64,000 bases of DNA from Campylobacter showae (GCF_900573985.1 NZ_UWOK01000001.1:1860001-1924000); one strand, 5' to 3'. Numbered from the stretch's first letter, positions 54,966-63,864 are shown. A program made the numbers and translations. The notes: generated by a model from the sequence alone, not told the origin.

Positions 54966-55598
54966 TTACCGCGCCGCTAGTCCTTCCAGCTCCTTTGCTA
55001 GCGCATTTACTTTCGAGTCGTCCATACCGTTGCGCTCGACGTCGCTCACGACGATATCCTCCCATGTCTTGGCAAACTCGGCCTGAGATAGCCCGAGGCC
55101 GCCCTCGCCCTTTGGCAGCATGCCGCTGATCACTAGCGCGCGGAAGCACACGTGGCGGTCGCCCTTGTAGGATTTGCACTGCTCTAGCGAGTTTTTAAAC
55201 TCGGCTCCTAGGTGCTGCGTGACCTTGTCGTCAGGGTACTTTTCCGCCGCGCGAGCTATGTCAAGTGCGGCTTCGTAGTACTGCGATATGGCTTTAAACT
55301 CGTCGTTTTTAGCGGCGTACCCTAGTAGTTCGCCCGCTCTTTTGCTATCTCTTGGCACGCCTAGACCAGTAACGTAGAGCAGCCCCAGATCCCCGCAGGC
55401 GTCTCTTAGACCCTCGTCGCAGTATTTTTTGCGAAGCTCGAATTCCTCTTTAAATTTACCGCTTTCAAAGTAGTTGTTCGCGCCCGCAACGGAGTTGTAC
55501 TCGCGCAGCACCTTTGCGTACTGCTCGGGGCTATATGGCTTTGCCTGCGCGCAAATGGCGCAAAGAGCAAATATGGCTGCGGCTAAAATTTTATTCAT
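54966..55598 (-). CDS. Secreted Sel1-like repeat protein
   Basis: 210 residues: signal peptide (about 1-19, AQA cleavage), then helical repeats; CDEGLRDACGDLGLLYVTGLGVPRDSKRA has the Sel1 pattern with a Cys pair spaced as in Helicobacter cysteine-rich Sel1 proteins. A further Cys pair follows near 145-157. Periplasmic, role unknown. It overlaps the aminotransferase stop by four nt. Confidence 0.8.
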   Translation of the reverse strand: MNKILAAAIFALCAICAQAKPYSPEQYAKVLREYNSVAGANNYFESGKFKEEFELRKKYCDEGLRDACGDLGLLYVTGLGVPRDSKRAGELLGYAAKNDEFKAISQYYEAALDIARAAEKYPDDKVTQHLGAEFKNSLEQCKSYKGDRHVCFRALVISGMLPKGEGGLGLSQAEFAKTWEDIVVSDVERNGMDDSKVNALAKELEGLAAR

Positions 55599-56887
55599 TT
55601 CTTATCCTTTTTGGTTTTAAATTTTTTAATAGTTTTCTTGATGGCCTTTAGCAGATAGGCGACGTCTTTTTGCGTGTGCGAATAGTGCAGACTCACGCGC
55701 ACCCAGCCGGGTTTTTGATCAAATTTCTGATCGTCTTTTAGCCCGAGCAGATCGTGTCCGTACGGGCCGGCGCAAGCACACCCCGCACGTGTCTGCACGC
55801 CATAGTCCTCGCTCAGCGCTTCGGCGAAATCATAAGGCGAAACACCTTTTACGTTAAACGCGAAAATCGGCAATCTCGGCACTGCGCGCGGGCAGTAGCT
55901 CACGACCTCGGGGATATTATCCAGCCCCTCGCAAAACTGTTTCGTGAGCTCATCCTCGCGGCTTTTTATGACGTCTAGGCCGATCTCGTTTCGCAGTCTG
56001 TATGCTAGTGCGGCTCTTATGAGCCCCATCACGTGCTGGGTGCCGCCCTCCTCGGTGCGCTCCACGCTTGGCGCGAAAAAATGCGAGCTACGGCTCACGT
56101 AGCTAACCGTCCCGCCCGCGGCAAAGGTCGGTTTGTCTGATTTCACGAGTTCTTTTCTTATCGCGAGCAGTCCGCAGCTACCCACGCCTCCTAAAAGCTT
56201 GTGCGGCGATAGAAATAGCGCGTCGAAGTAGTCCGCGTCGAGGTTGTCGTGCGAGCTAAAACTAGCCGCGTCAAAGGCTACGGTCGCGCCGTATCGCTTC
56301 ATCATCACGTAGATTTTTTTGTAGTCGCTGATTATCCCCGTGACGTTTGAGGCCGCGCTAAAACAGCCGATGATTTCGCGCTTTGAGTTGATTTTGAGCA
56401 GTTGATCGAGCCTGCCGAAATTTATCTCCCCGCTCTTGCTTAGCGGTATGCGCACGACCTCGCATAGCCCCTCGCGCAGGCTGACTTCGTTTGAGTGGTG
56501 CTCGTAGGGCGAGACGATGACGAGGGGTAAATTTGCGCCCTTTAGACTCTCCTCGCCCAGGCGGTTTGCACTCATAGGCGGCAGATAAAGCCCCATGATT
56601 TCTTGAAATTTCTTTATAGCTCCAGTCGCGCCGCAGCCTGCCGAGATCAGATAAAATCGCTCGTCAAGCCCCAGCGCGTCTTTTAAGCTTTGCCTTGCTT
56701 TTTCGTAGCGTTTTTGCGTCTTTAGCGCGTTTGAGGCGCTTTCTGAGTGCGTGTTGGCGTAGGTTTTTAGGTATTTTGCTATCCTACGCTCGATCGGCGC
56801 GTAGGATAGGCCCGAGGCCGTGTAGTCAAAGTAGCGCACGCCCTTTTTTAAAATAATATTTTTCCTGATTTCGTCGATGCTAACCAA
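55595..56887 (-). CDS. Class V aminotransferase-fold PLP enzyme, cysteine-desulfurase-like
   Basis: 430 residues. The PLP-binding Lys is in SPHKLLGG near 230, and AFDAASF before it supplies the Asp. GVQTRAGCACAGPYGHDLLG near 373 resembles the active-site Cys loop of group II desulfurases. The long C-terminal Lys-rich tail is unusual. It could be a desulfurase or lyase acting on Cys or a related compound; no Fe-S assembly gene is near. A minus-strand -10 box lies at 56911-56916. Confidence 0.85.
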   Translation of the reverse strand: MVSIDEIRKNIILKKGVRYFDYTASGLSYAPIERRIAKYLKTYANTHSESASNALKTQKRYEKARQSLKDALGLDERFYLISAGCGATGAIKKFQEIMGLYLPPMSANRLGEESLKGANLPLVIVSPYEHHSNEVSLREGLCEVVRIPLSKSGEINFGRLDQLLKINSKREIIGCFSAASNVTGIISDYKKIYVMMKRYGATVAFDAASFSSHDNLDADYFDALFLSPHKLLGGVGSCGLLAIRKELVKSDKPTFAAGGTVSYVSRSSHFFAPSVERTEEGGTQHVMGLIRAALAYRLRNEIGLDVIKSREDELTKQFCEGLDNIPEVVSYCPRAVPRLPIFAFNVKGVSPYDFAEALSEDYGVQTRAGCACAGPYGHDLLGLKDDQKFDQKPGWVRVSLHYSHTQKDVAYLLKAIKKTIKKFKTKKDKK

Positions 56888-56910
56888 AATTTTTCCTTAT
56901 AAAAAAAGAG

Positions 56911-56916
56911 ATTATA
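56911..56916 (-). promoter_or_regulatory. -10 box before the class V aminotransferase gene
   Basis: Minus-strand TATAAT, 24 nt before the ATG at 56887. Confidence 0.55.
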
Positions 56917-56929
56917 ACCAAAGTTGTGC

Positions 56930-56935
56930 TAAAAT
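56930..56935 (+). promoter_or_regulatory. -10 box before the DUF234-flgS pair
   Basis: TAAAAT, 20 nt before the ATC codon at 56955 and followed by AAAGGAG. Confidence 0.4.
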
Positions 56936-57002
56936 GGGCTAAAAAGGAGCAAAAATCTACGCCTTAAAATCAAGCTACGCGCGCTTTAAGCACCTTGATA
57001 TC

Positions 57003-57818
57003 TTGCAGCTTATTTACTTTCATCTAGTCTTTGACGCGCTAAAATTTGAGGCGAATTATTACGATATTTTCGAGGCGATCGAAAAGGAAATTTTAGATAA
57101 ATTTGAAGATCTGTCGCTCAAATTTAGCTTTGACGCGCCTTTTGAGAGCGAGCTTAAATTTGCCCTTTGCAGGCTTGCTAAAAACGACCGCAAAAAATAC
57201 GCCCTAAATAAATTTCTGCCCCGCCCTCTCATCCTAAAAATTTACGCCGCCGCGATAAACTCGGGCGTGGTTAGTATCGAAAAGACGCTGGAAAAACCGC
57301 GCGTAAAAAGCAAATATCAAAAAGCTAAAAAACTGCCCGAGCGCGATAAGGCGCAGGATAAAGTGGTCTTTAACGACAATTTTACTAGATTTTGGTTTTA
57401 TTTCATCGAGCCAAATTTTGCCCTTTTAAAAAACGGCGAAAAGGCCGCTTTGATGGAGATTATCAGACGAGAGTTTGACTCGTACGCGGGCTTTGGCTTT
57501 GAGCTGCTTTGCCGCGAGCTTTTAGCATTTAGACTAGGCGCCCAGCCCGCGCGAGTGCGCAGCCTGTGGGCGAAAAATATCGAGATAGATATATTTTTGA
57601 GCATCGAAGGTCGCATCGTCGTGGGAGAAGCTAAATTTAAAGAGCATAAAATTTGCAAAAACGTGGTAAATTTACTCCTTAAAAAATGCGAGCGGCTAGG
57701 CTTTGTGCCCGACGCCATCGCGCTATTTTCCAAAAGCGGTTTTAGCAACGAAGTAAGCCGCCTAAAAAACGACCGAATTTTACTTTTTGATTTAGAAAAT
57801 TTCGAGGAGCTTTTATGA
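57003..57818 (+). CDS. DUF234-type nuclease-like protein upstream of flgS
   Basis: 271 residues from a TTG at 57003, but the frame is open further up: an AAGGAG at 56944-56949 leads to ATC at 56955, and the 16 residues between (IYALKSSYARFKHLDI) read like true N-terminus. So the natural start may be a rare ATC or a mutated ATG. The C-terminal half, with RFWFYFIEPN, FELLCRELL and EIDIFLSIEGRIVVGEAKFK, is the DUF234 domain with a PD-(D/E)xK nuclease pattern (D, then E-A-K). The usual N-terminal ATPase is missing. Its stop overlaps flgS. Confidence 0.8.
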   Translation: MQLIYFHLVFDALKFEANYYDIFEAIEKEILDKFEDLSLKFSFDAPFESELKFALCRLAKNDRKKYALNKFLPRPLILKIYAAAINSGVVSIEKTLEKPRVKSKYQKAKKLPERDKAQDKVVFNDNFTRFWFYFIEPNFALLKNGEKAALMEIIRREFDSYAGFGFELLCRELLAFRLGAQPARVRSLWAKNIEIDIFLSIEGRIVVGEAKFKEHKICKNVVNLLLKKCERLGFVPDAIALFSKSGFSNEVSRLKNDRILLFDLENFEELL

Positions 57819-58813
57819 CCCAGATCGACAAAACCAGCGTCCAAGACGGACTAAAAAGCCTGATCGAGCAGACCTACCTGATAGAGCGCGAGTATAAAAA
57901 CCTAACCGCGTCGTATGCAAATTTGCAAGGCTTCATCAAAGATATCGTAGAAATTTTGCCCAATGCGATCTGGGTTTTGGACGAGGCGGGCGAGATATTT
58001 TTACAAAACTCAGAAGCCCTAAAACTCGGGCAAATTTTAAAATTTATCCCGCAAAATGAAGGCGAGATAAGCGCCGCAGGACAAATTTATCTCATCAAAA
58101 TCGCCCAAAAAGAGGGCAAAAAAATCATCTCCGCAACCGACATAACGACCGAAAAACGCACCGAGCGCCTAGCCTCGATGGGTCAGGTCGCCGCCCACCT
58201 CGCCCACGAGATACGCAACCCCGTGGGCTCGATCTCGCTGCTAGCCTCCACGCTGATAAAAAAGGCGGACGAGCGCGCTCGCCCCGTCGTCGAGCAGATG
58301 CAAAAGGCGATCTGGCGCGTCGAGCGCATCATCAAGGCCACCTTGCTTTTCACCAAAGGCCTAACGATAAACGCGCGCGAGTTTAACCTAGCCGAGCTAA
58401 AAAGCGAGTGCGAGGCGGCAATAGAGTGCTACACATACGGCAAGGAGATCAAATTTAGCCTAAATTTCCCCGACCTGCCCTACGTGGGCGACCGCGATCT
58501 GCTGGCGATGGTGTTTCAAAACATGCTATTTAACGCTATCGATGCGGTCGAGGAAAACGAGGATGATGACGGCTGGGTGCGCGTGGACTACGAGCAGTGC
58601 GAGGGCGAACATAAATTTACCGTGACCGATAGCGGCGTGCCGATCAAAAACCAGGCCATGGTCTTTGAGCCCTTTAAAACGAGCAAGCTAAAAGGCAACG
58701 GCCTAGGCCTGCACCTGTGCCTACAGATCGTCCAAGCCCACGGCGGCAGCATCGAGATCGAGCTTGAGCCAAAGAGCTTTTGCGTAAATTTGCCTGCTAA
58801 AACGCGCGGCTAG
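57815..58813 (+). CDS. flgS: Flagellar two-component sensor histidine kinase FlgS
   Basis: 332 residues, soluble, no membrane segment. A PAS-like N-terminus (about 45-110), HisKA with the phospho-His in AHLAHEIRNPVGS near 130, and a catalytic ATPase domain with NMLFNAIDAVEEN, DSGVPI and GNGLGLHL. In C. jejuni FlgS phosphorylates FlgR to activate sigma54 flagellar genes; the sequence and upstream neighbour match that locus as I remember it. ATG overlaps the previous stop (ATGA). Confidence 0.92.
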   Translation: MTQIDKTSVQDGLKSLIEQTYLIEREYKNLTASYANLQGFIKDIVEILPNAIWVLDEAGEIFLQNSEALKLGQILKFIPQNEGEISAAGQIYLIKIAQKEGKKIISATDITTEKRTERLASMGQVAAHLAHEIRNPVGSISLLASTLIKKADERARPVVEQMQKAIWRVERIIKATLLFTKGLTINAREFNLAELKSECEAAIECYTYGKEIKFSLNFPDLPYVGDRDLLAMVFQNMLFNAIDAVEENEDDDGWVRVDYEQCEGEHKFTVTDSGVPIKNQAMVFEPFKTSKLKGNGLGLHLCLQIVQAHGGSIEIELEPKSFCVNLPAKTRG

Positions 58814-58882
58814 GCGGCAAATTTGATGAAATTTAATGCTCTAGGCGGAGTTTAAATTTAAGAAAATTTGGGGCGGCGGAAG

Positions 58883-58904
58883 GTTTGGCTTCGGCGAGCC
58901 GAAC
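58883..58904 (+). other. Stem-loop after flgS
   Basis: GTTTGGCT/AGCCGAAC, 8 pairs with one G-T, loop TCGGCG, 70 nt after the flgS stop. No T run follows. Confidence 0.4.
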
Positions 58905-58939
58905 AACGAACGTAAAAACAATCAAAACAAGGAGAGAAA

Positions 58940-59611
58940 ATGAAATTTGACGCGAAAATCTTAGAGGATTTGGCGAAGTGGTTTGAGGAGCTAAAGGAGA
59001 TCAAATTTAGCGATATTTTAGCGGGCGACGCGGCAAACACCGCCTTTATCAGCGTGGATATGATAGAGGGATTTTGCAGCATGGGGCCGCTAGCTAGCCC
59101 GCGAGTGGGCGCGATCGCGGACGGTATAGTGCAGACTTTTAGCGCGGCTTACGCGGCGGGCGCGAGAAATCTCGTGCTGCTCGAGGATAGCCATGAGGCA
59201 AACTGCGCGGAATTTGACGCATTTCCGCCGCACGCTATCAAAGGCACCGATGGCGCGAAGACGATACCGCAGCTGCGCGATCTGCCGTTTTTTGACGAGA
59301 TAAAAATCTTTCGCAAAAACTCCCTGAGCGCGGCTTACTGCGCCGATTTTAACGCATTTATCGCGCAAAATCCGCAGATCGACACCTTCGTAGTACTCGG
59401 CGACTGCACAGATCTATGCGTCTATCAGCTAGTCTCGCACCTAAAGCTTAGCGCAAACGAGGCAAATATCGGGCGCAAAGTCCTAGTGCCGGCAAGCCTC
59501 GTCGCCACCTACGACGCGCCGGGACACGAGGGGGACTTTTATCACGCGATGTTTTTGCGGCATATGCAAACGGGTCTTGGCGCGCAGGTCGTGCGAGGGA
59601 TTAAATTTTAG
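58940..59611 (+). CDS. Isochorismatase-fold cysteine hydrolase
   Basis: 223 residues. The catalytic triad of the nicotinamidase/isochorismatase family is visible: Asp in AFISVDMIEGF near 38, Lys in IFRKNSLSA near 130 and Cys in GDCTDLCVYQ near 157. LLEDSHEANCAEF near 85 contains likely metal ligands. It may be a nicotinamidase or another amidase; the substrate cannot be settled here. Good AAGGAG ribosome site. Confidence 0.88.
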   Translation: MKFDAKILEDLAKWFEELKEIKFSDILAGDAANTAFISVDMIEGFCSMGPLASPRVGAIADGIVQTFSAAYAAGARNLVLLEDSHEANCAEFDAFPPHAIKGTDGAKTIPQLRDLPFFDEIKIFRKNSLSAAYCADFNAFIAQNPQIDTFVVLGDCTDLCVYQLVSHLKLSANEANIGRKVLVPASLVATYDAPGHEGDFYHAMFLRHMQTGLGAQVVRGIKF

Positions 59612-59689
59612 CGCCGATTTTGCGGGCGGAGCGGCTAGCAAATTTAGACTGCTAGCGGAGTCAAATTTGAGCTAAAGCGCGAAATTTGG

Positions 59690-60340
59690 CTACTTGCCGT
59701 GCGTTTGCGCAAAATCCCTCGGATGATAAATTTGCATGCCCTTAGCCTCCGTCTGCGCGGCGGCGATGACGGCGGTCGCGATATCTTTCGCGCTCATCGG
59801 ACGGTAGTTCTTTAAGATAAATTTCGGCAAAAGCCCAAACAGCCAAATCGTAAAAAGCTCTCCCATGCGCACCTGCTCGCGCTCGCTTTTTATCGCAGGC
59901 AGCCGCGCTATTTGCAGGCTTTTAAAACCCAGCGCGGCGATCTTTTTCTCCGCCTTTCCCTTTGCGCGCAGATAAAAAAATCTCGACCGCTCATCAGCGC
60001 CCTGCGACGAAATGAGCGCGAAACGGCTAGCGCCCGAGGCGATGCCCCATTTTGCGATATTTACGGGGTAGCTCACGTCTATTTTATAAAACTGCCCGCG
60101 ACTGCCGGCTTGCTTCATCGTCGTGCCTAGCGCGCAAAATATCTCGTCTATCTCGCGCGGCGGCATGTTTTTTACGTCGCTAAAATTTACGATCTGCGTC
60201 TCTAGCTTTTCGTGGCTAAATTTTAGCTCCCTGCGCGCCCAAACGATGATTTTGTCGTAGTTTTCATTCTCGCAAAGCTCGCGCACCAACTCCCTACCCA
60301 CGACGCCAGTAGCGCCTAGCACAAGAGCCGATTTTCCCAT
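59690..60340 (-). CDS. NAD(P)-binding Rossmann protein
   Basis: 216 residues, atypical short-chain/NmrA-like reductase. GATGVVGRELVREL near 8 binds the dinucleotide; ISSQGAD and FYLRAKGKAE fit the catalytic region. I chose ATG 60340 (MGKSALVLG), five nt after AAGGAG; a GTG two codons up would sit on the ribosome site. Proteins of this kind occur in oxidative-stress or lipid metabolism, but the substrate is unknown. Confidence 0.85.
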   Translation of the reverse strand: MGKSALVLGATGVVGRELVRELCENENYDKIIVWARRELKFSHEKLETQIVNFSDVKNMPPREIDEIFCALGTTMKQAGSRGQFYKIDVSYPVNIAKWGIASGASRFALISSQGADERSRFFYLRAKGKAEKKIAALGFKSLQIARLPAIKSEREQVRMGELFTIWLFGLLPKFILKNYRPMSAKDIATAVIAAAQTEAKGMQIYHPRDFAQTHGK

Positions 60341-60450
60341 TTTCACTCCTTAAATTTCTTTAAATTTTAACGCGCTTTACAGTCAAATTTAACTCCGGCG
60401 CTACGTTACTCAAATTTTACGCCTCGTCTCGCGACGCGTAATGCATAAAT

Positions 60451-61209
60451 TTAGCGTTTGCCCGCGTAGTCAAATCGCGCAGCCCCCAAGCTAAATTCGA
60501 AGTTGTTTCGATCCACCGCGCCCACGCACGCGTCGCTATCGTAAAGCGCGCGCAGGAATTCCGCCATCTCCTCGCTTGAATGATAGCGCTTAAAAGCCGC
60601 GTCGTAGTCGTAGCCTGCGTCATCCGTCGCCACGGGACCGAACTCCGTCCTAGTCGCGGCGGGCGCTAGAACTTTAGCCTGCATTTTGGCGTCTTTATCC
60701 TGCGCCAGCTCTCGGTGCAAGCCCTCAGTGAAGGCGCTTACGAAAAACTTGCTCGCGCAGTAGGTGACGGCGTTTGGCACCATGCTGTAGCCGCCCGCGG
60801 AGGAGATATTGATGAGCTGAGTGGGCTTATGCTTGTAATCGCGCACGAAGAGGTGGCTTAGCAGCGTGAGCGAAATGATGTTGAGACGTAACATCTGCGA
60901 GACTTTGGATAGATCGCGCTCGCCGACCGCGCCGTAATCTCCGAAGCCAGCGTTATTGATGAGCGCCTTTAGCTCGTAGCTTTTTAGCTCCTCCCAAAGC
61001 ACCCGGACGTTTTTGCTGCACGCAAGGTCGCAAATTTTAATCACGACGTCCGATTTGGGCGCGATCTGCGCGATCTCGTCCTTTAAGCTTTGCAGCAGCT
61101 CCGCTCTGCGCGCGATTAGGATTAGATTTTCTCCTCGCCCGGCAAAGGCCTTCGCCGTAGCTGCTCCTATACCAGAACTTGCACCCGTAATCGCGATATA
61201 TTTTTTCAT
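60451..61209 (-). CDS. Short-chain dehydrogenase/reductase
   Basis: 252 residues, classical SDR. TGASSGIGAATAKAF at 8-22, NNAGFGDYG near 90, catalytic Ser in INISSAG near 137 and YCASKFF (Tyr-x3-Lys) near 150. Preceded by a weak ribosome site AAAGGATAGAAA. Substrate not determined. Its C-terminal tail is basic. Confidence 0.88.
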   Translation of the reverse strand: MKKYIAITGASSGIGAATAKAFAGRGENLILIARRAELLQSLKDEIAQIAPKSDVVIKICDLACSKNVRVLWEELKSYELKALINNAGFGDYGAVGERDLSKVSQMLRLNIISLTLLSHLFVRDYKHKPTQLINISSAGGYSMVPNAVTYCASKFFVSAFTEGLHRELAQDKDAKMQAKVLAPAATRTEFGPVATDDAGYDYDAAFKRYHSSEEMAEFLRALYDSDACVGAVDRNNFEFSLGAARFDYAGKR

Positions 61210-61318
61210 TTTCTATCCTTTTTTAGATTCTTTGGCTTGAAATTTTACCGAAGCTCGCCGCGTATTCACGCGCGCTTTCATCTTAATTTTACAAACTCGC
61301 CCGCGTTTTGCGGGCCAC

Positions 61319-61896
61319 TTACTCGCCGCTTATGGGCGTGCGCTTGGTATCCACCGCTTTGCCGTCCAGATAATACCGACCGCCGGCGACGTAGTGAAGC
61401 GTCTTTAGCTCGTCAGGGATCTTTTCAAACAGCCAGTGCCCGCCGTCAAATATCCGCTCGTCCGCATACGCCGCGACGACCTCGCCGATGAAAAGATCAT
61501 AGCTCTGCTCGTTATGAGGCTCGGGGATACGCTTGCAAACGAGCCATGCGGCGCAGCCCGCGATCAGCGGCACGTCGAACTCATCTTGATAAAAAATTTC
61601 CACGTTTTTCATCTTGTCCGCATTATCAAAGCGCGAGTTATTTTCGGCGCCCAGCTCGCTAACCAGCTCCGCCTGCGCGGCCGTGGGGATCTGCACGGCG
61701 AAATACCCGCTCTTTTCGATGAGCGTCCGCGTGTACGAGCCGTTATGCGGCACGATGGTAACCTTGTCATAATCAAGCGCCTGCGCCCACGTTATCGCCA
61801 TCGCATTGACGTCGCCATCGTATTTGGCCGATACGAGCGTGGTCGCGCCCGGGGTTTGGGATATGATTTTTGTAGATCGACTTTTATGATCGCCAT
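61319..61896 (-). pseudogene. Flavin reductase family gene, broken by a one-base frameshift
   Basis: An ATG at 61896 with GGAGCAAAA opens a frame (MAIIKVDLQK) that stops at 61801. The true family sequence continues in another frame: IISQTPGATTLVSAKYDGDVNAMAI, then MAITWAQALDYDK and onward to 61319. The switch is at five A on the sense strand (61867-61871); six A would give one uninterrupted frame, DLQKIISQ. The C-terminal part alone (from 61801) has 160 residues and the FMN-reductase motifs NGSYTRTLIEKSGYFAV. The start of the FMN-binding core is lost without the repair. Confidence 0.82.
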
Positions 61897-62037
61897 TTTT
61901 GCTCCTTTGACCTGGTTTTTGTTAAATTTGCCCGCTTTTTTGAGCCGCCTTGGCGAGCTTTTCAAATTTGACTTTAAATTTACCTCGCCTCGCCGAGCCG
62001 CCCTATCTCAAATCCAAAACCGCAAATTTAGTTAAAT

Positions 62038-62820
62038 TTACCGCGCCTTTTCGCAGTGTTCTCCGTACGGCACCAGCTCGCAAAGCCTCGCGTGCAGCCG
62101 CTTTACTTCGGCCTCGCCCGCGATCTCGAGTAGCTCTTTTTCGTGGTATTTAGCTAGCATGATGCAGCCAGCGAGCATATCTGTTTCGTGGCAGCTTCTA
62201 ACAAGCGCCATTACCCCTTCCTTGGCCCCATAAGGCATCGCCATCGTGCCGAATCTAAAACATCGCCAAGCGTCCATCTCGCACGCCTTGCGCAGATAGC
62301 CGACCGCCTGCTCCGGCGCGCTGCTGCCGATCGCTAGCCCCAGATGCTCGCATCCTAGCGCCGAGCCCTTTTCGCATGCGGTTTCGTATAGTTTTTTCGC
62401 GCGTTTTTCGTCCTTGCCTGGCGCGCCGTCAGCCTCAAGGCTCTTGCCGTAAATCACGCAAGCATCCTGATAGCCGCTATCGCAAGCCGGGATCAAAATC
62501 TCCCTTGCGGCGATGAAATCTTTGTTATTTATATGCATTTCGCCCGCTGCCGCGCATGTGTCAAATTTACCATCCTTGCACGCATCAAGCAAAATTTGCA
62601 TCGCCTCGCGGATGTCTTTTTCGTTTTGCTTTTTGGGCTGTTTTTGGTAAAACAAGATCACTCGCTTGCAGGCTCTTGCGTCCTTTTGGGCGCAAGATTT
62701 TTTGAGCTCCTCGTACCTCGCGCTTAAAAACGCCTCTTTTTCGGGGCTTAGTTCGCCTTTTTTGGGCTCGCTGGCCATAGCCGCGATAGCAAAAAGTATC
62801 AACGCGATCAAATTTTTCAT
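62038..62820 (-). CDS. Cysteine-rich Sel1-repeat secreted protein
   Basis: 260 residues: signal peptide (about 1-16), then at least five helical repeats of about 36 residues, each with a Cys pair spaced by seven residues (CKDGKFDTC, CDSGYQDAC, CEKGSALGC, CEMDAWRC). This is the layout of Helicobacter Hcp-type Sel1 proteins, which have disulfide-linked repeats and are periplasmic or secreted. Function unknown. Confidence 0.88.
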   Translation of the reverse strand: MKNLIALILFAIAAMASEPKKGELSPEKEAFLSARYEELKKSCAQKDARACKRVILFYQKQPKKQNEKDIREAMQILLDACKDGKFDTCAAAGEMHINNKDFIAAREILIPACDSGYQDACVIYGKSLEADGAPGKDEKRAKKLYETACEKGSALGCEHLGLAIGSSAPEQAVGYLRKACEMDAWRCFRFGTMAMPYGAKEGVMALVRSCHETDMLAGCIMLAKYHEKELLEIAGEAEVKRLHARLCELVPYGEHCEKAR

Positions 62821-62871
62821 TTTATACCTTAAATTTATTTTCTTAGTGCCTTTGCGAGGCTAATGCCCATT

Positions 62872-62877
62872 ATTATA
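62872..62877 (-). promoter_or_regulatory. -10 box before the Sel1 gene
   Basis: Minus-strand TATAAT, 52 nt upstream of the ATG at 62820. Confidence 0.45.
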
Positions 62878-62913
62878 ATTAAAATTTGTAGCTTTTTGCA
62901 AGGTGTTGAGGCT

Positions 62914-62943
62914 AATTTAAAGGGCAAATTTGCCCTTTAAATT
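62914..62943 (-). terminator. 30-bp perfect palindrome just after the binding-protein stop
   Basis: AATTTAAAGGGCAAA followed by its exact complement TTTGCCCTTTAAATT. It begins directly after the stop of the 62944-63864 gene. As RNA it gives a strong stem, so it is likely that gene's terminator. Confidence 0.75.
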
Positions 62944-63864
62944 TTAGTTTAGTAGAAGTGATTTTATATCTATTTTTTGCTCGATCATCTTGCTTTCAAG
63001 CATAAATTCTTGCGTAGCTTCAAGCGCTTTTATGTCTTCAGCCGTGATCTTTGGACTAAAGTCGTACTGAGGATACATACTCTTTACCGCCTCTATGCTT
63101 AGCCCCGTCTCCTCGGCTGTAAATTTAAGCGCCTCATCCTCGTTTGCTTTGATATAGTCTAAAATTTCGTCCTGAGCCTTTTTAAATTTCTCAACGACGT
63201 CTTTATGCTTTTTATAAAACTCTCCACTTGTTGCCGTGACGATGACCGGAGTGATAACGCCTTTGCCGGTTGTGACTACATTTAGGCCTGATTTTTGAGC
63301 GTTGTAGGCAGCAGGTCCTGCAAGAAGCGCTGCATCTACGCTGCCGTTTTCTACCGCGGCTTGCGCAGCCGGGATACCCATAGAGATGAACTCTACGTCG
63401 TTTATACTAAGCCCTCCAAGAGCTAGGTATCTAACCAAAAGCTCGTTTAAGATCGTGCCCTTTGGGCCTGCTACTTTTTTACCTTTTAGATCTTTTGGCG
63501 ACTTTATGTTTTGGTCCTTAGAAAATATCACAAATGCCTCTGGCGCCCTTGAATATGCGCTTATGATCTTTATGTCAGCCTTATTTGCAGCTGCAAGTAT
63601 GACAGAAGTGCCGCCCACGCAGTTTAGAAACTGGAGCGAATTTGAAGCTAGTGCTTGCGTTTGCTTGGCACCCGAGGTGATCTCAGAGTACTCGACCGGC
63701 ACGCCAAAAGACTTCGCGTAAAATCCTTTAAATTTATCGACGATCGATGGGACGTTTAGCGGCGATTTGACGTAGGTCATGCCGATCTTGTCTAAGCCTT
63801 CGCTTGCGTTTGCGACGAGGCAAAGCAAAGAGGCTGCACATAAAACCTTGAAAAACTTTCTCAT
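62944..63864 (-). CDS. ABC transporter substrate-binding protein, SsuA/NMT1 type
   Basis: 306 residues: signal peptide (about 1-20), then a type 2 periplasmic binding fold of the aliphatic sulfonate/nitrate/thiamine-precursor family: SEITSGAKQTQALASNSLQF near 60-80, SPKDLKGKKVAGPKGT near 122, and GSVDAALLAGPAA near 170. The ligand is not evident. Only a -10 box and AAGGAG precede it; partner permease and ATPase genes are not within the window and may lie further right. Confidence 0.9.
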   Translation of the reverse strand: MRKFFKVLCAASLLCLVANASEGLDKIGMTYVKSPLNVPSIVDKFKGFYAKSFGVPVEYSEITSGAKQTQALASNSLQFLNCVGGTSVILAAANKADIKIISAYSRAPEAFVIFSKDQNIKSPKDLKGKKVAGPKGTILNELLVRYLALGGLSINDVEFISMGIPAAQAAVENGSVDAALLAGPAAYNAQKSGLNVVTTGKGVITPVIVTATSGEFYKKHKDVVEKFKKAQDEILDYIKANEDEALKFTAEETGLSIEAVKSMYPQYDFSPKITAEDIKALEATQEFMLESKMIEQKIDIKSLLLN

